Source: a virus
Strand: one strand, 5' to 3'
IMG/VR virus record: IMGVR_UViG_3300048835_000451
Location: 1-22,088 of that record
Length of the DNA stretch: 22,088 bases
Shown here: piece by piece, positions 21,359 through 22,088 of the stretch
Numbering within the stretch: the stretch's first letter is position 1
How the letters are laid out: the number at the start of each line of letters is the position of its first letter
Position numbers and translations under genes: made by a program
The notes under the pieces: model-generated
What the model was told of the DNA's origin: nothing
Database searches by the model: none
What the model saw: only the letters and a program-made list of their open reading frames with translations

Positions 21359-21477
21359 CATGCCCGCTCGCTGTGCTCCGCTATGGGCGGGCCGGCGGGA
21401 GGCTCGCGAGAGCCTGCCAGTCCTTCAGCTGGTCCGCCAACCCGTCGGTTCCGCTCACCCAACGAAGGAGCATCATC

Positions 21478-21831
21478 ATGGCGAAGAAAAAAACCGCGGC
21501 AATACCCGCGCCTGAGGGCACGCAGGCGCATGGCGTCGCCGAGCGCGATCTGCGCAACAAGATCGAATGGATCGATGCGCAGGTCCGGGGCGCGACAGAC
21601 TCCATCCGGGCGCTTGCTGCGGGCGCCGAAGCAGTCCTCTCAAGCGGCGGAAATGCATTGACGATCTACCATATGCTCATCGACATCATGTACTGGGCCG
21701 ATACCCTGGCGAACAACGTCGCCTACGAGGCCGAGGAGGTCGGCGCGAATCATCGCTCGAACAACGCGGCAGCAGAGGCCAGGATCATTCGAGGCTGGCG
21801 GTATAACGCTGAAAGCGTTGAGGCGGCCTGA
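21478..21831 (+). CDS. Terminator-bounded small hypothetical protein (117 aa)
   Basis: GGAG lies 7 bases before the ATG. The product starts MAKKKTAAIPAPEGTQAHGV and is then largely helical: ERDLRNKIEWIDAQVRGATD, ALTIYHMLIDIMYWADTLAN, NVAYEAEEVGANHRSNNAAA. No transmembrane segment or catalytic motif is clear and no family is recognised. It is isolated from its neighbours by terminators at 21,336-21,358 and 21,853-21,873, so it has its own promoter. An independently expressed gene at the end of a satellite is often a moron or defence/hijack gene; here that is inference only. Confidence 0.6.
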   Translation: MAKKKTAAIPAPEGTQAHGVAERDLRNKIEWIDAQVRGATDSIRALAAGAEAVLSSGGNALTIYHMLIDIMYWADTLANNVAYEAEEVGANHRSNNAAAEARIIRGWRYNAESVEAA

Positions 21832-21852
21832 TCGCCGCCACGACCGCGCTAC

Positions 21853-21873
21853 GCCGCCTTCGGGCGGCTTTTT
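21853..21873 (+). terminator. Rho-independent terminator with UUCG loop
   Basis: GCCGCC-TTCG-GGCGGC followed by TTTTT lies 21 bases after the stop of the 117-residue gene. Stem, stable tetraloop and T-tract are all present. It closes the last gene of element B. Confidence 0.9.
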
Positions 21874-21875
21874 CA

Positions 21876-21938
21876 TTTCCGGGCGCGGTTTCCGGGCGCC
21901 GCGGTACCGGCTGAATTTTCCGGGCGTATTTCCGGGCG
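21876..21938. repeat. Four TTTCCGGGCG decamers, candidate arm sites near tRNA-Pro
   Basis: Identical decamers start at 21,876, 21,889, 21,917 and 21,929, with spacings of 13, 28 and 12 bases. They lie between the last element B gene and tRNA-Pro. Multiple short direct repeats beside a tRNA att site are the usual form of integrase arm sites. The core CCGGGCG is the reverse complement of the first repeat next to integrase A. Confidence 0.6.
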
Positions 21939-21955
21939 TGCCGGCCCATAAAGGC

Positions 21956-21990
21956 CAACGGGCTAGCCCCTTGTGAGAGCTAACCCGTTG
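21956..21990 (-). terminator. Hairpin downstream of tRNA-Pro, probable terminator
   Basis: A 12-base stem with one wobble pair (GGGTTAGC / GCTAGCCC core) and an 11-base loop lies just past the tRNA 3' end. On the minus strand it is followed by GGCCTTTAT, a weak U-tract. It probably ends the tRNA transcript. It could also be part of the attachment region. Confidence 0.5.
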
Positions 21991-21997
21991 ATTTCGT

Positions 21998-22075
<78 letters not shown>

Positions 22076-22088
22076 GGCCGCGAATTAT

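Overview
The window looks like a high-GC proteobacterial chromosome, probably gammaproteobacterial. This rests on GC-rich codon use, a small drug/metabolite-type transporter at the left edge and a tRNA-Pro(GGG) gene of gammaproteobacterial type at the right edge. Between these two chromosomal markers almost everything is mobile DNA.

Layout. (1) 1-332: 3' end of a chromosomal EamA/SMR-like transporter gene. (2) About 333-10,850, 'element A': an unbroken leftward array. It runs from a P4-type tyrosine integrase through small regulatory and replication-like genes (AlpA-like HTH, winged helix, PC4-like ssDNA-binding protein, Lar-like zinc protein, replication-like protein with iteron-like repeats, TOPRIM/Topo VIA-like protein) to a complete HK97-type head and packaging set in the order capsid, prohead protease, portal, HNH, TerS, TerL. 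There are no tail, lysis or phage repressor genes. This matches a capsid-forming phage-inducible chromosomal island (cf-PICI), a satellite that builds its own capsids and takes only tails from a helper phage. (3) About 10,850-21,940, 'element B': a rightward element starting with a second, unrelated-sequence P4-type integrase divergent from the first. It then carries two unknown genes, AlpA, a RepA-like AAA ATPase, a dense array of GTAC-centred repeats (candidate origin), a Nu1-like TerS, three small unknown genes, a ClpP-protease/major-capsid fusion gene, a minor-tail-Z-like gene, a small unknown gene, a GT9-like glycosyltransferase and a terminator-bounded small unknown gene. It has no large terminase and no portal. 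(4) 21,876-22,088: a cluster of four decamer repeats (candidate integrase arm sites), a hairpin and tRNA-Pro(GGG) on the minus strand with its 3' end facing the element.

How the genes work together (inference). Element A should excise with its integrase and AlpA-like protein, replicate from the repeat region near 7.2-7.5 kb, and package its own DNA into its own HK97-type capsids with its own terminase. Element B has its own integrase, AlpA, RepA and candidate origin, supplies a TerS and a capsid/protease, but must obtain TerL, portal and tails elsewhere. Its supplier would be a helper phage or, speculatively, its neighbour. The most interesting features are the tandem back-to-back arrangement of two different capsid-encoding satellites, the element B gene set, and the GTAC repeat array. 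Exact element ends could not be fixed: I found no convincing direct repeat of the tRNA-Pro 3' end at the left junctions.
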